From NCBI RefSeq assembly GCF_036347135.1, contig NZ_CP108938.1, forward strand, positions 9,300,001 to 9,364,000: a stretch of DNA of 64,000 nucleotides, in the 5' to 3' direction. A program made the translations under genes and the position numbers. Origin of the DNA: Streptomyces sp. NBC_00775 (GTDB lineage: Bacteria > Actinomycetota > Actinomycetes > Streptomycetales > Streptomycetaceae). The notes under the pieces were generated by a model. That model was not told the DNA's origin. It worked only from the letters and a program-made list of their open reading frames with translations, and searched no databases. Position 1 is the first letter of the stretch; each line of letters starts with the position of its first letter. Positions 55,159 through 62,360 of this stretch are shown here, piece after piece.

Positions 55159-55572
55159 ATGGCGCAGAACACGGGACTTGGCTGGCTGCTGGACGACCTC
55201 ACCGGGCGCGTCGAACACATACGGCACGCGTTGGTGCTGTCCAACGACGGGCTGGTGACGGGCGCGAGCACGGGACTGCGGCGCGAGGACGCCGAGCACC
55301 TCGCCGCGGTCTCGTCGGGCCTGCACAGCCTGGCCAAGGGCTCCGGCCGTCACTTCGGTGCGGGGCAAGTACGCCAGACGATGATCGAGTTCGACGACGC
55401 GGTGCTCTTCGTCACCGCCGCCGGCGCCGGCAGCTGTCTGTGTGTCCTCAGCGCCGCGGAGGCCGACATCGGCCAGATCGCCTATGAGATGACCCTGCTC
55501 GTGAACCGCGTCGGCGAACACCTTCGCGTGGACGCGCGGCAGCCAGAAGGCGCACCTACCGTAGACCTCTGA
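55159..55572 (+). CDS. Second CvnB-like roadblock/LC7 protein
   Basis: This 137-residue roadblock protein is very close to the conservon CvnB: LVLSNDGLVTGASTGLRRED and AVVLSNDGLAVGASTGLRRE share most residues, as do GRHFGAGQVRQTM and the ADIG-x2-AYEM region. The ATG follows GGGGAG. It lies 163 bases downstream of cvnD, has its own spacer, and probably arose by local duplication. It may compete with or substitute for CvnB on the same GTPase. Confidence 0.88.
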   Translation: MAQNTGLGWLLDDLTGRVEHIRHALVLSNDGLVTGASTGLRREDAEHLAAVSSGLHSLAKGSGRHFGAGQVRQTMIEFDDAVLFVTAAGAGSCLCVLSAAEADIGQIAYEMTLLVNRVGEHLRVDARQPEGAPTVDL

Positions 55573-55599
55573 CCTGGGCATACGTCGTCGCGGTCAGAG

Positions 55600-55608
55600 T
55601 TATCCACA
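55600..55608 (+). promoter_or_regulatory. Isolated DnaA-box-like 9-mer
   Basis: TTATCCACA matches the classical DnaA box exactly. It is a single site 92 bases before the next start, in a promoter-sized gap. Confidence 0.35.
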
Positions 55609-55699
55609 GGCTCGCCGCGATGTCGGCCGAGCCGGATACGGTTTTTCTCGAAGCAAGCGCACGCCAGCGCGAGCAACTCGCTCCACGGGGAGAACCGCC

Positions 55700-56719
55700 A
55701 TGTCCGGCAACACGATGACCCAGTCCGCCACATCGTCACTCAGCCGCGCCGCACGAGAACTGGAACTCAGGCGCGGTGAGTTCGACCTCGCCCTGCACCT
55801 CGGATGCGTCCGGACTGTCCCCGACGAGGGCGGCGGTGGACGTCGCGTCGCACGCACGGAGATCGACCGGGTGCGCTCCGAGGACGGCTTCCCCGAGTCC
55901 CTGCGCGAGCGTGTCAAGGTCGTCGGCACCACGGAGGGCGCCGCCCTCATGGAGGTGACCACCGTCAGGTTCACGCGCCTGGCGCGCCTGGGGCTGGTGG
56001 TTCCGGTGAAGTTTTACCTAAACCGCTATAGGGCGGTGGTCTGGCTGTATCTGGCCGAGGAACTGCGGCAGTTCACGGCAGACAAGGACAATGCCCTGAT
56101 GCTGAGCGGCCGTACGCCCGAGGGGCTCCGCGACCAGCTGGAGGCCGGTCTGGACCTGCGTCCTCGCAACTGGCGGGGACGGCACATGGGCTTCCTGCTG
56201 CGGCAGGCCGAGGATCCCTGGGCACGGGCCGCGGTCGTGGCGTCCCTGCTCGACCCCGTTCAGGTGGCGGAGATCGTCAGTGATCCGTACGAGCGGGCCT
56301 ATCTGAACCGTTTCGGGCCCGAGCGGGCCTCTCATGGCGCACCGGACTCTCCCGCCGCACACCTCGCCTCACGGATCATGACGGCCGAGGATCCCGACGA
56401 GATCAGCTGGCTCCGGGCCGACTTGGGCCAGGCTGTCGCCGAAGCCCGGGAGCTCCGTGCCGCGCCCCGCCCGACAGCGAAAGCCCCACCATCCGTGGCC
56501 GTGTCCCTCGTGGCCTCACCACCAGTGGCCTCGCGACCGGGGCCGACCGCTCCGGAAGAGCGGCCGACGGCCGGAGAGCAGCTGACGACGGAGGACCGAC
56601 CGACCACGGAGGACCGGCCGACCACGGAGGACCGGCCCTCGACGGAGGACCGGCCCTCGACGGAGGAGTCCGAGCGGTCACGGAGGCTGCTCGGGTGGCT
56701 GCGCCGCAGAAACCCCTGA
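55700..56719 (+). CDS. Two-module DNA-binding-like protein (DUF6397-type), repeat tail
   Basis: This is a 339-residue protein with GGGGAG before its ATG. The first ~130 residues look like two successive excisionase-type helix-turn-helix modules. One is AARELELRRGEFDLALHLG with VARTEIDRVR, the other is GTTEGAALMEVTTVRFTRLA with KFYLNRYRAVVWLYLAEEL. A helical middle (RPRNWRGRHMGFLLRQAEDP) follows, then a Pro/Ala linker, five copies of a TEDRP-type pentapeptide and a basic end (RLLGWLRRR). I recall similar streptomycete proteins annotated DUF6397, but not surely. The less G/C-biased codons at KFYLNRY stand out. Confidence 0.7.
   Translation: MSGNTMTQSATSSLSRAARELELRRGEFDLALHLGCVRTVPDEGGGGRRVARTEIDRVRSEDGFPESLRERVKVVGTTEGAALMEVTTVRFTRLARLGLVVPVKFYLNRYRAVVWLYLAEELRQFTADKDNALMLSGRTPEGLRDQLEAGLDLRPRNWRGRHMGFLLRQAEDPWARAAVVASLLDPVQVAEIVSDPYERAYLNRFGPERASHGAPDSPAAHLASRIMTAEDPDEISWLRADLGQAVAEARELRAAPRPTAKAPPSVAVSLVASPPVASRPGPTAPEERPTAGEQLTTEDRPTTEDRPTTEDRPSTEDRPSTEESERSRRLLGWLRRRNP
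56586..56672 (+). repeat. 15-bp in-frame tandem repeat, about 5 copies
   Basis: About five 15-base units encode TTEDRP/STEDRP-type repeats near the C-terminus of the preceding protein. The third, fourth and fifth units are nearly identical. The period keeps the frame. Confidence 0.85.
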
Positions 56720-56738
56720 GTCACAGGTGTCGTCCCGC

Positions 56739-56817
56739 AGCGCCCTGAAGAGCCCTTCCCGGGACGGTCAGGCGCTTCCCCGCAGTGCCGGAAAAGCCTC
56801 CCGGGAGGGTCGGCACT
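56739..56817. terminator. Tandem pair of hairpins with related stems
   Basis: Hairpin one pairs AGCGCC (56739-56744) with GGCGCT (56771-56776). Hairpin two pairs AGTGCCG (56784-56790) with CGGCACT (56811-56817) and has an inner palindrome CCTCCCGGGAGG (56797-56808). The two units align over ~41-45 bases, and the difference in one arm (C to T) is matched by G to A in the other. They lie between convergent gene ends and should stop transcription from both sides. Confidence 0.7.
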
Positions 56818-56820
56818 TCC

Positions 56821-57687
56821 CTACAGCGCCCGGAAGAGCCCCTCTTGGACGACCGAGACGAGCAGGCGTCCCTCCAGGTCGTAGATGCGCCCGCGGGCCA
56901 GCCCGCGACCGCCCGTCGCGATCGGGGACTCCTGGTCGTACAGGAACCACTCGTCCGCGCGGAACGGCCGGTGGAACCACATGGCGTGGTCCAGCGAGGC
57001 CATGTCGAAGCCGCGCGGGCCCCACAGCGGTTCCACCGGGATCCGGACGGCGTCCAGAAGGGTCATGTCGCTCGCGTACGTAAGGGCACAGGTGTGCACC
57101 AGCGGGTCATCGCCCAGCGGCCCTACGGCACGCATCCACACCGCGCTGCGCGGCTCGGCGTCCTTGATCTCCTCGGGGGTCCAGCGCAGCCGGTCCGCAT
57201 AGCGGATGTCGAACGGCTGACGCCGTGCCATGCGCTCCAACGCCTCGGGGAGCGCGCCCAGATGCTCCTTGATCTCCTGCGTCACCGTCGGCAGCGACTC
57301 CGGGTCCGGAACCTCGCGGGCCGGCGGCAGCTGGTGCTCGAAGCTCCCTTCCTCAGGCTTGTGAAAGGAGGCGGTCAGATTGAAGATCGTGCGGCCCTGC
57401 TGCACGGCGGTGACACGACGGGTGGTGAACGACCGCCCGTCCCGGACCCGTTCGACCTGGTACACGATCGGCACGCCCGGCCGGCCCGGGCGCAGGAAGT
57501 ACGCGTGCAGCGAGTGCACCGGCCGGTCGCCTTCGGTGGTGCGCCCGGCGGCGACCAGGGCCTGGCCCGCCACCTGGCCACCGAAGACCCGCTGCAGTGA
57601 TTCGTCCGGGCTGCGGCCACGGAAGATGTTGACCTCGATCTGCTCCAGGTCGAGCAGATCGACGAGTCTCTCGGCTGGGTTCGTCAT
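56821..57687 (-). CDS. tesB: Acyl-CoA thioesterase II
   Basis: This 288-residue double-hotdog thioesterase hydrolyses medium- and long-chain acyl-CoA. The N-terminal hotdog has VFGGQVAGQALVAAGRT and SLHAYFLRPG. The C-terminal hotdog has SLDHAMWFHRPFRADEWFLY, with the conserved Asp, and ESPIATGGRGLARGRIYDLE. The start at 57687 (MTNPAERLVDLLDLEQIE) is the family N-terminus. The length equals the usual 285-290. Its 3' end shares sequence with the upstream hairpin repeats (CAGCGCCCGGAAGAGCC). Confidence 0.93.
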   Translation of the reverse strand: MTNPAERLVDLLDLEQIEVNIFRGRSPDESLQRVFGGQVAGQALVAAGRTTEGDRPVHSLHAYFLRPGRPGVPIVYQVERVRDGRSFTTRRVTAVQQGRTIFNLTASFHKPEEGSFEHQLPPAREVPDPESLPTVTQEIKEHLGALPEALERMARRQPFDIRYADRLRWTPEEIKDAEPRSAVWMRAVGPLGDDPLVHTCALTYASDMTLLDAVRIPVEPLWGPRGFDMASLDHAMWFHRPFRADEWFLYDQESPIATGGRGLARGRIYDLEGRLLVSVVQEGLFRAL

Positions 57688-57706
57688 GTGGGGGATTCTC
57701 CCGTGC

Positions 57707-60220
57707 TCACAGCTGGCCGACGTCGGTGACCTTGACCACGGCGCGGCCCTCCGCGTCGGAGGCCACGAGGTCGACCTCCGCGCTGATGCCCCAGTCGTGG
57801 TCGCCGTTCGGGTCGGCGAAGGTCTGACGGACACGCCACAGGCCGTTCTGCGGCTCTTCCACGATCGACAGCAGCTTGGGGCCGCGGGCGTCGGGGCCGG
57901 TGCCGAGGTCCTCGTACTCGTCCCAGTACTTGTCCATCGCCTCGCCCCAGGCATCGGCGTCCCAGCCGGAGTCGGTGTCCATCTCACCGAGCTCGTGGAC
58001 ATTGTCGAGGGCGGCGAGCTCGACCCGGCGGAACATGGCGTTGCGGACGAGGACGCGGAAGGCGCGGGCGTTCGCGGTGACCGGCTTGACCTGGTCGGCC
58101 TTCTCCTGGGCCTCCTCGGCCGTCATCTCCTCGGGGTTGGCGAGCTGCTCCCACTCGTCCAGGAGGCTGGAGTCGACCTGGCGCACCATCTCGCCCAGCC
58201 AGGCGATGAGGTCCTCCAGGTCCTCGGACTTGAGGTCGTCCGGGACGGTGTGTTCAAGAGCCTTGTAGGCACTCGCCAGATAGCGCAGGACAATGCCCTC
58301 GGTGCGGGCGAGCTCGTAGTTGGAGACGAACTCGGTGAAGGTCATGGCCCGTTCGTACATGTCACGGATGACGGACTTCGGGGAGAGCGGATGGTCGCCG
58401 ACCCACGGATGGCTCTTGCGGTAGGTGTTGTACGCGTGGAAGAGCAGCTCCTCCAGCGGCTTGGGGTACGAGACGTCCTGGAGCCGCTCCATGCGCTCCT
58501 CGTACTCGACGCCGTCCGACTTCATCGCGGCCACGGCCTCGCCGCGCGCCTTGTTCTGCTGGGCCGCGAGGATCTGCCGCGGGTCGTCCAGGGTGGATTC
58601 GACGACGGACACCATGTCGAGGGCGTACGAGGGGGATTCGGGGTCCAGGAGCTCGAACGCGGCGAGTGCGAAGGTCGACAGCGGCTGGTTGAGGGCGAAG
58701 TTCTGCTGGAGATCGACGGTGAGCCGCACGATGCGGCCCTCGGCGTCCGGTTCGTCGAGCTTCTCGACGACACCGCCGTCGAGGAGCGAGCGGTAGATCG
58801 CGATCGCCCGCCGGATGTGCCGCAACTGCTGCTTGCGCGGCTCGTGGTTGTCCTCCAGCAGATGCCGCATGGCCTCGAAGGCGTTGCCGGGGCGGGCGAT
58901 CACCGACAGCAGCATGGTGTGCGTCACGCGGAAGCGCGAGGTCAGCGGCTCGGGCTCGGAGGCGATGAGCTTCTCGAAGGTGTTGTCCGTCCAGCCGACG
59001 AAGCCCTCGGGAGCCTTCTTGCGCACCACCTTGCGGCGCTTCTTCGGGTCGTCGCCCGCCTTGGCGAGCGACTTCTCGTTCTCGATGACGTGCTCCGGCG
59101 CCTGGGCGACGACGTAGCCCGCCGTATCGAAGCCGGCCCGCCCGGCGCGGCCCGCGATCTGGTGGAACTCCCGCGCGCGCAGCGTCCGCACCCGGGTGCC
59201 GTCGTACTTCGTCAGGGCCGTGAACAACACCGTGCGGATCGGGACGTTGACTCCGACGCCGAGGGTGTCCGTGCCGCAGATGACCTTGAGAAGACCGGCC
59301 TGGGCCAGTTTCTCCACCAGGCGGCGGTACTTGGGCAGCATGCCCGCGTGGTGCACGCCGATTCCGTGGCGTACGTAACGGGAGAGGTTGCGGCCGAACT
59401 TGGTGGTGAAGCGGAAGTTGCCGATCAGCTCGGCGATCTGGTCCTTCTCCTCCCGCGTGCACATGTTGATGCTCATCAGCGCCTGCGCGCGCTCCACGGC
59501 CTGGGCCTGGGTGAAGTGCACGATGTAGACGGGTGCCTGCTTGGTGGCGAGCAGCTCGGTGAGTGTCTCCGTCAGCGGAGTCAGCACGTACTCGTAGGAG
59601 AGGGGCACGGGCCGGGTCGCCGAGCGGACCACCGAGGTGGGGCGGCCGGTGCGCCGGGTGAGGTCCTTCTCGAACATCGAGACGTCGCCGAGCGTCGCCG
59701 ACATCAGGATGAACTGCGCCTGCGGCAGTTCAAGGATCGGGATCTGCCACGCCCAGCCGCGGTCGCCCTCCGCGTAGAAGTGGAACTCGTCCATGACGAC
59801 CTGGCCGACGTCGGCGTGCTTGCCGTCGCGCAGCGCGATGGACGCCAGCACCTCGGCGGTGCAGCAGATGACGGGGGCGTCGGCGTTCACGGAGGCGTCG
59901 CCGGTGAGCATGCCGACGTTCTCGGTGCCGAAGATCTTGCACAGCTCGAAGAACTTCTCCGAGACGAGCGCCTTGATCGGCGCCGTGTAGAAGGTGACCT
60001 CGTCACGGGCGAGCGCCGCGAAGTGCGCGCCCGCGGCGATCATGCTCTTGCCCGAGCCGGTGGGCGTCGAGACGATCACGTTCGCCCCCGAGACCACCTC
60101 GATCAGCGCCTCCTCCTGATGGGGGTAGAGCGTGAGACCGCGTTCCCCGGCCCACGACTCGAAGGCTTCGTAGAGGGCGTCGGGGTCTGCGGTCTGCGGC
60201 AGCTGATCGATAAGGGTCAC
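57707..60220 (-). CDS. Ski2-like DEAD/DEAH-box RNA helicase with DUF3516 C-terminus
   Basis: This 837-residue superfamily 2 helicase starts at GTG 60220, though the frame remains open upstream. Motif I is VSTPTGSGKSM (residues 50-60), motif II VVMDEFHFYAEG (DEFH) and motif III LMSATLGD. The second RecA domain has GVHHAGMLPKYRRLVEKL, GTDTLGVGVNVPI and GRAGRAGFDTAG. The long C-terminal part (~430-837) is the DUF3516 domain of actinobacterial relatives of Mtr4/Ski2. Likely an RNA helicase in RNA turnover or ribosome work; the exact task is unknown. It is 19 bases upstream of tesB in the same direction, so they may be co-transcribed. Confidence 0.9.
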   Translation of the reverse strand: MTLIDQLPQTADPDALYEAFESWAGERGLTLYPHQEEALIEVVSGANVIVSTPTGSGKSMIAAGAHFAALARDEVTFYTAPIKALVSEKFFELCKIFGTENVGMLTGDASVNADAPVICCTAEVLASIALRDGKHADVGQVVMDEFHFYAEGDRGWAWQIPILELPQAQFILMSATLGDVSMFEKDLTRRTGRPTSVVRSATRPVPLSYEYVLTPLTETLTELLATKQAPVYIVHFTQAQAVERAQALMSINMCTREEKDQIAELIGNFRFTTKFGRNLSRYVRHGIGVHHAGMLPKYRRLVEKLAQAGLLKVICGTDTLGVGVNVPIRTVLFTALTKYDGTRVRTLRAREFHQIAGRAGRAGFDTAGYVVAQAPEHVIENEKSLAKAGDDPKKRRKVVRKKAPEGFVGWTDNTFEKLIASEPEPLTSRFRVTHTMLLSVIARPGNAFEAMRHLLEDNHEPRKQQLRHIRRAIAIYRSLLDGGVVEKLDEPDAEGRIVRLTVDLQQNFALNQPLSTFALAAFELLDPESPSYALDMVSVVESTLDDPRQILAAQQNKARGEAVAAMKSDGVEYEERMERLQDVSYPKPLEELLFHAYNTYRKSHPWVGDHPLSPKSVIRDMYERAMTFTEFVSNYELARTEGIVLRYLASAYKALEHTVPDDLKSEDLEDLIAWLGEMVRQVDSSLLDEWEQLANPEEMTAEEAQEKADQVKPVTANARAFRVLVRNAMFRRVELAALDNVHELGEMDTDSGWDADAWGEAMDKYWDEYEDLGTGPDARGPKLLSIVEEPQNGLWRVRQTFADPNGDHDWGISAEVDLVASDAEGRAVVKVTDVGQL

Positions 60221-60365
60221 GCCCCCATCTTGCCTGTGAACCCACTCGATGGGGGAATCGGATGCTGGTCGGAAGATCACGACCGCTACGCTGTGGCGCC
60301 GGCCAAGCGCCGGCGCACACGGGCAACTGGACAGCGTTACAAGAGGAATGGGGCGGGGAACGGCC

Positions 60366-61160
60366 ATGATGGGACCAGCACACTCACTGTCGGGAGCCGC
60401 GGCCTGGCTCGGCGTAGGAGCGGCGGCCGCCGCGGCCGGCCACACCATGCCCTGGCCGGTCCTCCTGGTCGGGGCGCTGATCTGCGCCGGCGCCGCCCTC
60501 GCCCCCGACCTGGATCACAAGGCGGCCACCATCTCGCGGGCCTTCGGACCCGTCTCACGAGGCCTGTGCGAGATCGTCGACAAGCTCTCGTACGCCGTCT
60601 ACAAGGGGACGAAGAAGCCCGGCGACCCGCGCCGCTCCGGCGGCCACCGCACACTGACGCACACCTGGCTGTGGGCGGTGATGATCGGTGCGGGCACCTC
60701 GGTCGTGGCGATCACCGGCGGCCGCTGGGCGGTCCTGGCCATCCTCTTCGTCCACATGGTGCTCGCCATCGAGGGTCTGCTGTGGCGGGCGACGCGTGGT
60801 TCCAGCGCCGACATCCTGGTCTGGCTGCTGGCCGCGACCAGCGCGTGGATCCTCGCGGGGGTCCTGGACAAGCCGGGCAACGGCTCGGACTGGCTGTTCA
60901 CCGCGCCGGGCCAGGAATACCTGTGGCTCGGGCTCCCGATCGTCCTGGGCGCCCTGGTGCACGACATCGGGGACGCCCTGACGGTGTCCGGATGCCCGGT
61001 CCTGTGGCCCATCCCGATCGGCCGCAAGCGCTGGTACCCGATCGGCCCGCCCAAGGCGATGCGCTTCCGCGCCGGCAGCTGGGTGGAGCTCAAGGTGCTG
61101 ATGCCGGTGTTCATGCTGCTGGGCGGGGTGGGGTGCGCGGCGGCGCTCAACGTCATCTGA
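60366..61160 (+). CDS. Membrane-bound metal-dependent hydrolase (YdjM/YbcI-like)
   Basis: This 264-residue protein has four to six hydrophobic helices and the family's metal motifs: MMGPAHSLSGAAAWLG (His near the N-terminus), ALAPDLDHKAATIS (D-x-D-H), GGHRTLTHTW (H-R-x2-THT) and LVHDIGDAL (H-D-x2-D). Members are annotated as LexA-regulated or inner-membrane metal-dependent hydrolases with unknown substrates. I chose ATG 60366, after GGGGAACGG; earlier in-frame starts give a non-family extension. It is divergent from the helicase gene. Confidence 0.82.
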   Translation: MMGPAHSLSGAAAWLGVGAAAAAAGHTMPWPVLLVGALICAGAALAPDLDHKAATISRAFGPVSRGLCEIVDKLSYAVYKGTKKPGDPRRSGGHRTLTHTWLWAVMIGAGTSVVAITGGRWAVLAILFVHMVLAIEGLLWRATRGSSADILVWLLAATSAWILAGVLDKPGNGSDWLFTAPGQEYLWLGLPIVLGALVHDIGDALTVSGCPVLWPIPIGRKRWYPIGPPKAMRFRAGSWVELKVLMPVFMLLGGVGCAAALNVI

Positions 61161-61313
61161 GGTGCTGGGCGGCCCGTGTCGTCCTCGTGCGGCCGGCACC
61201 CCAGGCAGCTGTAGACGCGGTCCAGCCGGGGCTGTGGTGGCGCCGAGGCGGTGGAGGAGTCGCTCTCAACGGGCCCGTACGGCAGGACGGTTGGCCCAGG
61301 GACATCGTCTCGC

Positions 61314-61589
61314 TCAGGCGGTGGTGCTCCCGCCGGAGTCCTGCCCGCCGCCTCCGTACCGCCGCTCGAACTGAGCGACGCGGCCCTCCGTGTCGACGGT
61401 CCGGGCCTTGCCCGTGTAGAACGGGTGGCTTTCCGAGGAGATCTCGACGTCGACGACCGGGTAGGTCTCCCCGTCGTCCCACTCGATGGTCTGCTCGCTC
61501 GTGGCGGTGGAGCGGGTGAGGAAGGCGTAGCCGGCGGCGCGGTCGCGGAAGACGACGGGGTGGTAGGCGGGCTGCTTGTCCTGCTGCAT
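61314..61589 (-). CDS. rpmE2: Ribosomal protein bL31 type B (zinc-independent)
   Basis: This 91-residue L31 paralogue has the type B features [20 protein letters not shown], the [20 protein letters not shown] segment and [20 protein letters not shown]. It has no cysteine, so it lacks the CxxC zinc site of the type A form. Such copies replace zinc-bearing L31 when zinc is scarce and are usually repressed by Zur. The ATG has AAGGAG upstream. I see no A/T-rich Zur-box palindrome in the 35 bases before it. The C-terminus is a Gly/Ser-rich extension. Confidence 0.93.
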   Translation of the reverse strand: MQQDKQPAYHPVVFRDRAAGYAFLTRSTATSEQTIEWDDGETYPVVDVEISSESHPFYTGKARTVDTEGRVAQFERRYGGGGQDSGGSTTA

Positions 61590-61623
61590 GGGTGCTCCTT
61601 GGGGGAGAGGGGCGGGGGATCGG

Positions 61624-62094
61624 TCAGCCGGACAGGGAGTCCTCGTCCACGATGTGCATCGCGGCTTCCTCGGCCGAGGCGGCGGCTCCGTCGATGCCCA
61701 CGTCCGTGGCGATGAGCCCGCTCTCCTCGTCCTCATGGGCGCCTTCGTCGGGGGCCACGAGACGGCCGGAGCGCAGGGCGCCCACCTCGTTGTCGAGGGG
61801 TTCGCCGTCGGTGCCCTCGCAGTCGCCGATGCCGTCTCCGTCGGGTTCCGCGACGTCGGGCAGTTCCTCCGCCAGGCGCTGGTCCAGGGTCTCGCCCTCC
61901 TGGCGCTCGGCGGCGGTCACGCCGGAGTGCTCCACCGCCCACGGTCGCTCCGGTGGCGACCAGCCCCGGTCGAGGGGATCGCCGACGCCGTCGGCGAGCA
62001 GGGTGTCCTCGGCGTCGAGCAGCCCCGCGTCGTCCTGTACCTCGGATCCGTCGGGCTGGTAGACGTCGTCTCCCCATCCGTCGGCGCTGTTCAC
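61624..62094 (-). CDS. DUF5709 family acidic protein
   Basis: This 156-residue, very acidic soluble protein starts at GTG 62094 after GGAGG. It shows the pattern I recall for DUF5709: [58 protein letters not shown] and a C-terminal [11 protein letters not shown]. No membrane helix or catalytic motif is seen. Role unknown. It lies 34 bases upstream of rpmE2 in the same direction. Confidence 0.82.
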   Translation of the reverse strand: MNSADGWGDDVYQPDGSEVQDDAGLLDAEDTLLADGVGDPLDRGWSPPERPWAVEHSGVTAAERQEGETLDQRLAEELPDVAEPDGDGIGDCEGTDGEPLDNEVGALRSGRLVAPDEGAHEDEESGLIATDVGIDGAAASAEEAAMHIVDEDSLSG

Positions 62095-62127
62095 GGCTAC
62101 CTCCAGGGGGTGCGGGCGGGGTCCGGT

Positions 62128-62148
62128 GCCGCCGCACTGGACGGCGGC
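62128..62148 (-). terminator. Short hairpin between ABC transporter and DUF5709 genes
   Basis: Seven-bp arms GCCGCCG and CGGCGGC around a 7-base loop lie in the 266-base spacer downstream of the ABC gene. It could also be part of the next gene's leader. No gene is seen in this spacer. Confidence 0.4.
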
Positions 62149-62360
62149 GCACGGGCCACTGGACACAGGCGTCACTCCGCGCGAACGGGTGGTTCCCGGG
62201 AGTCCCCCGAGCCGGTGCCCACATCCAGCCTTCCACCCCCCTTCGGCACCGCGCAACGCCACACGGTCCGATGTGGGACGGGCATGCCCACGGATACAGG
62301 CCCGGGGCGCCGGTGCGACCGCTCCCACGTGTGAGCGCGGACCGCACCGGCAGCGCTCGC

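Noticed and set aside
57380..61519. A 1379-codon plus-strand open frame opposite the helicase, and other long antisense frames (e.g. 41019-43799, 16687-18333)
   Set aside because: They have Arg/Pro/His/Asp-rich composition with no motifs, and lie exactly opposite genes with clear domains. Long antisense frames are expected at this G+C content.
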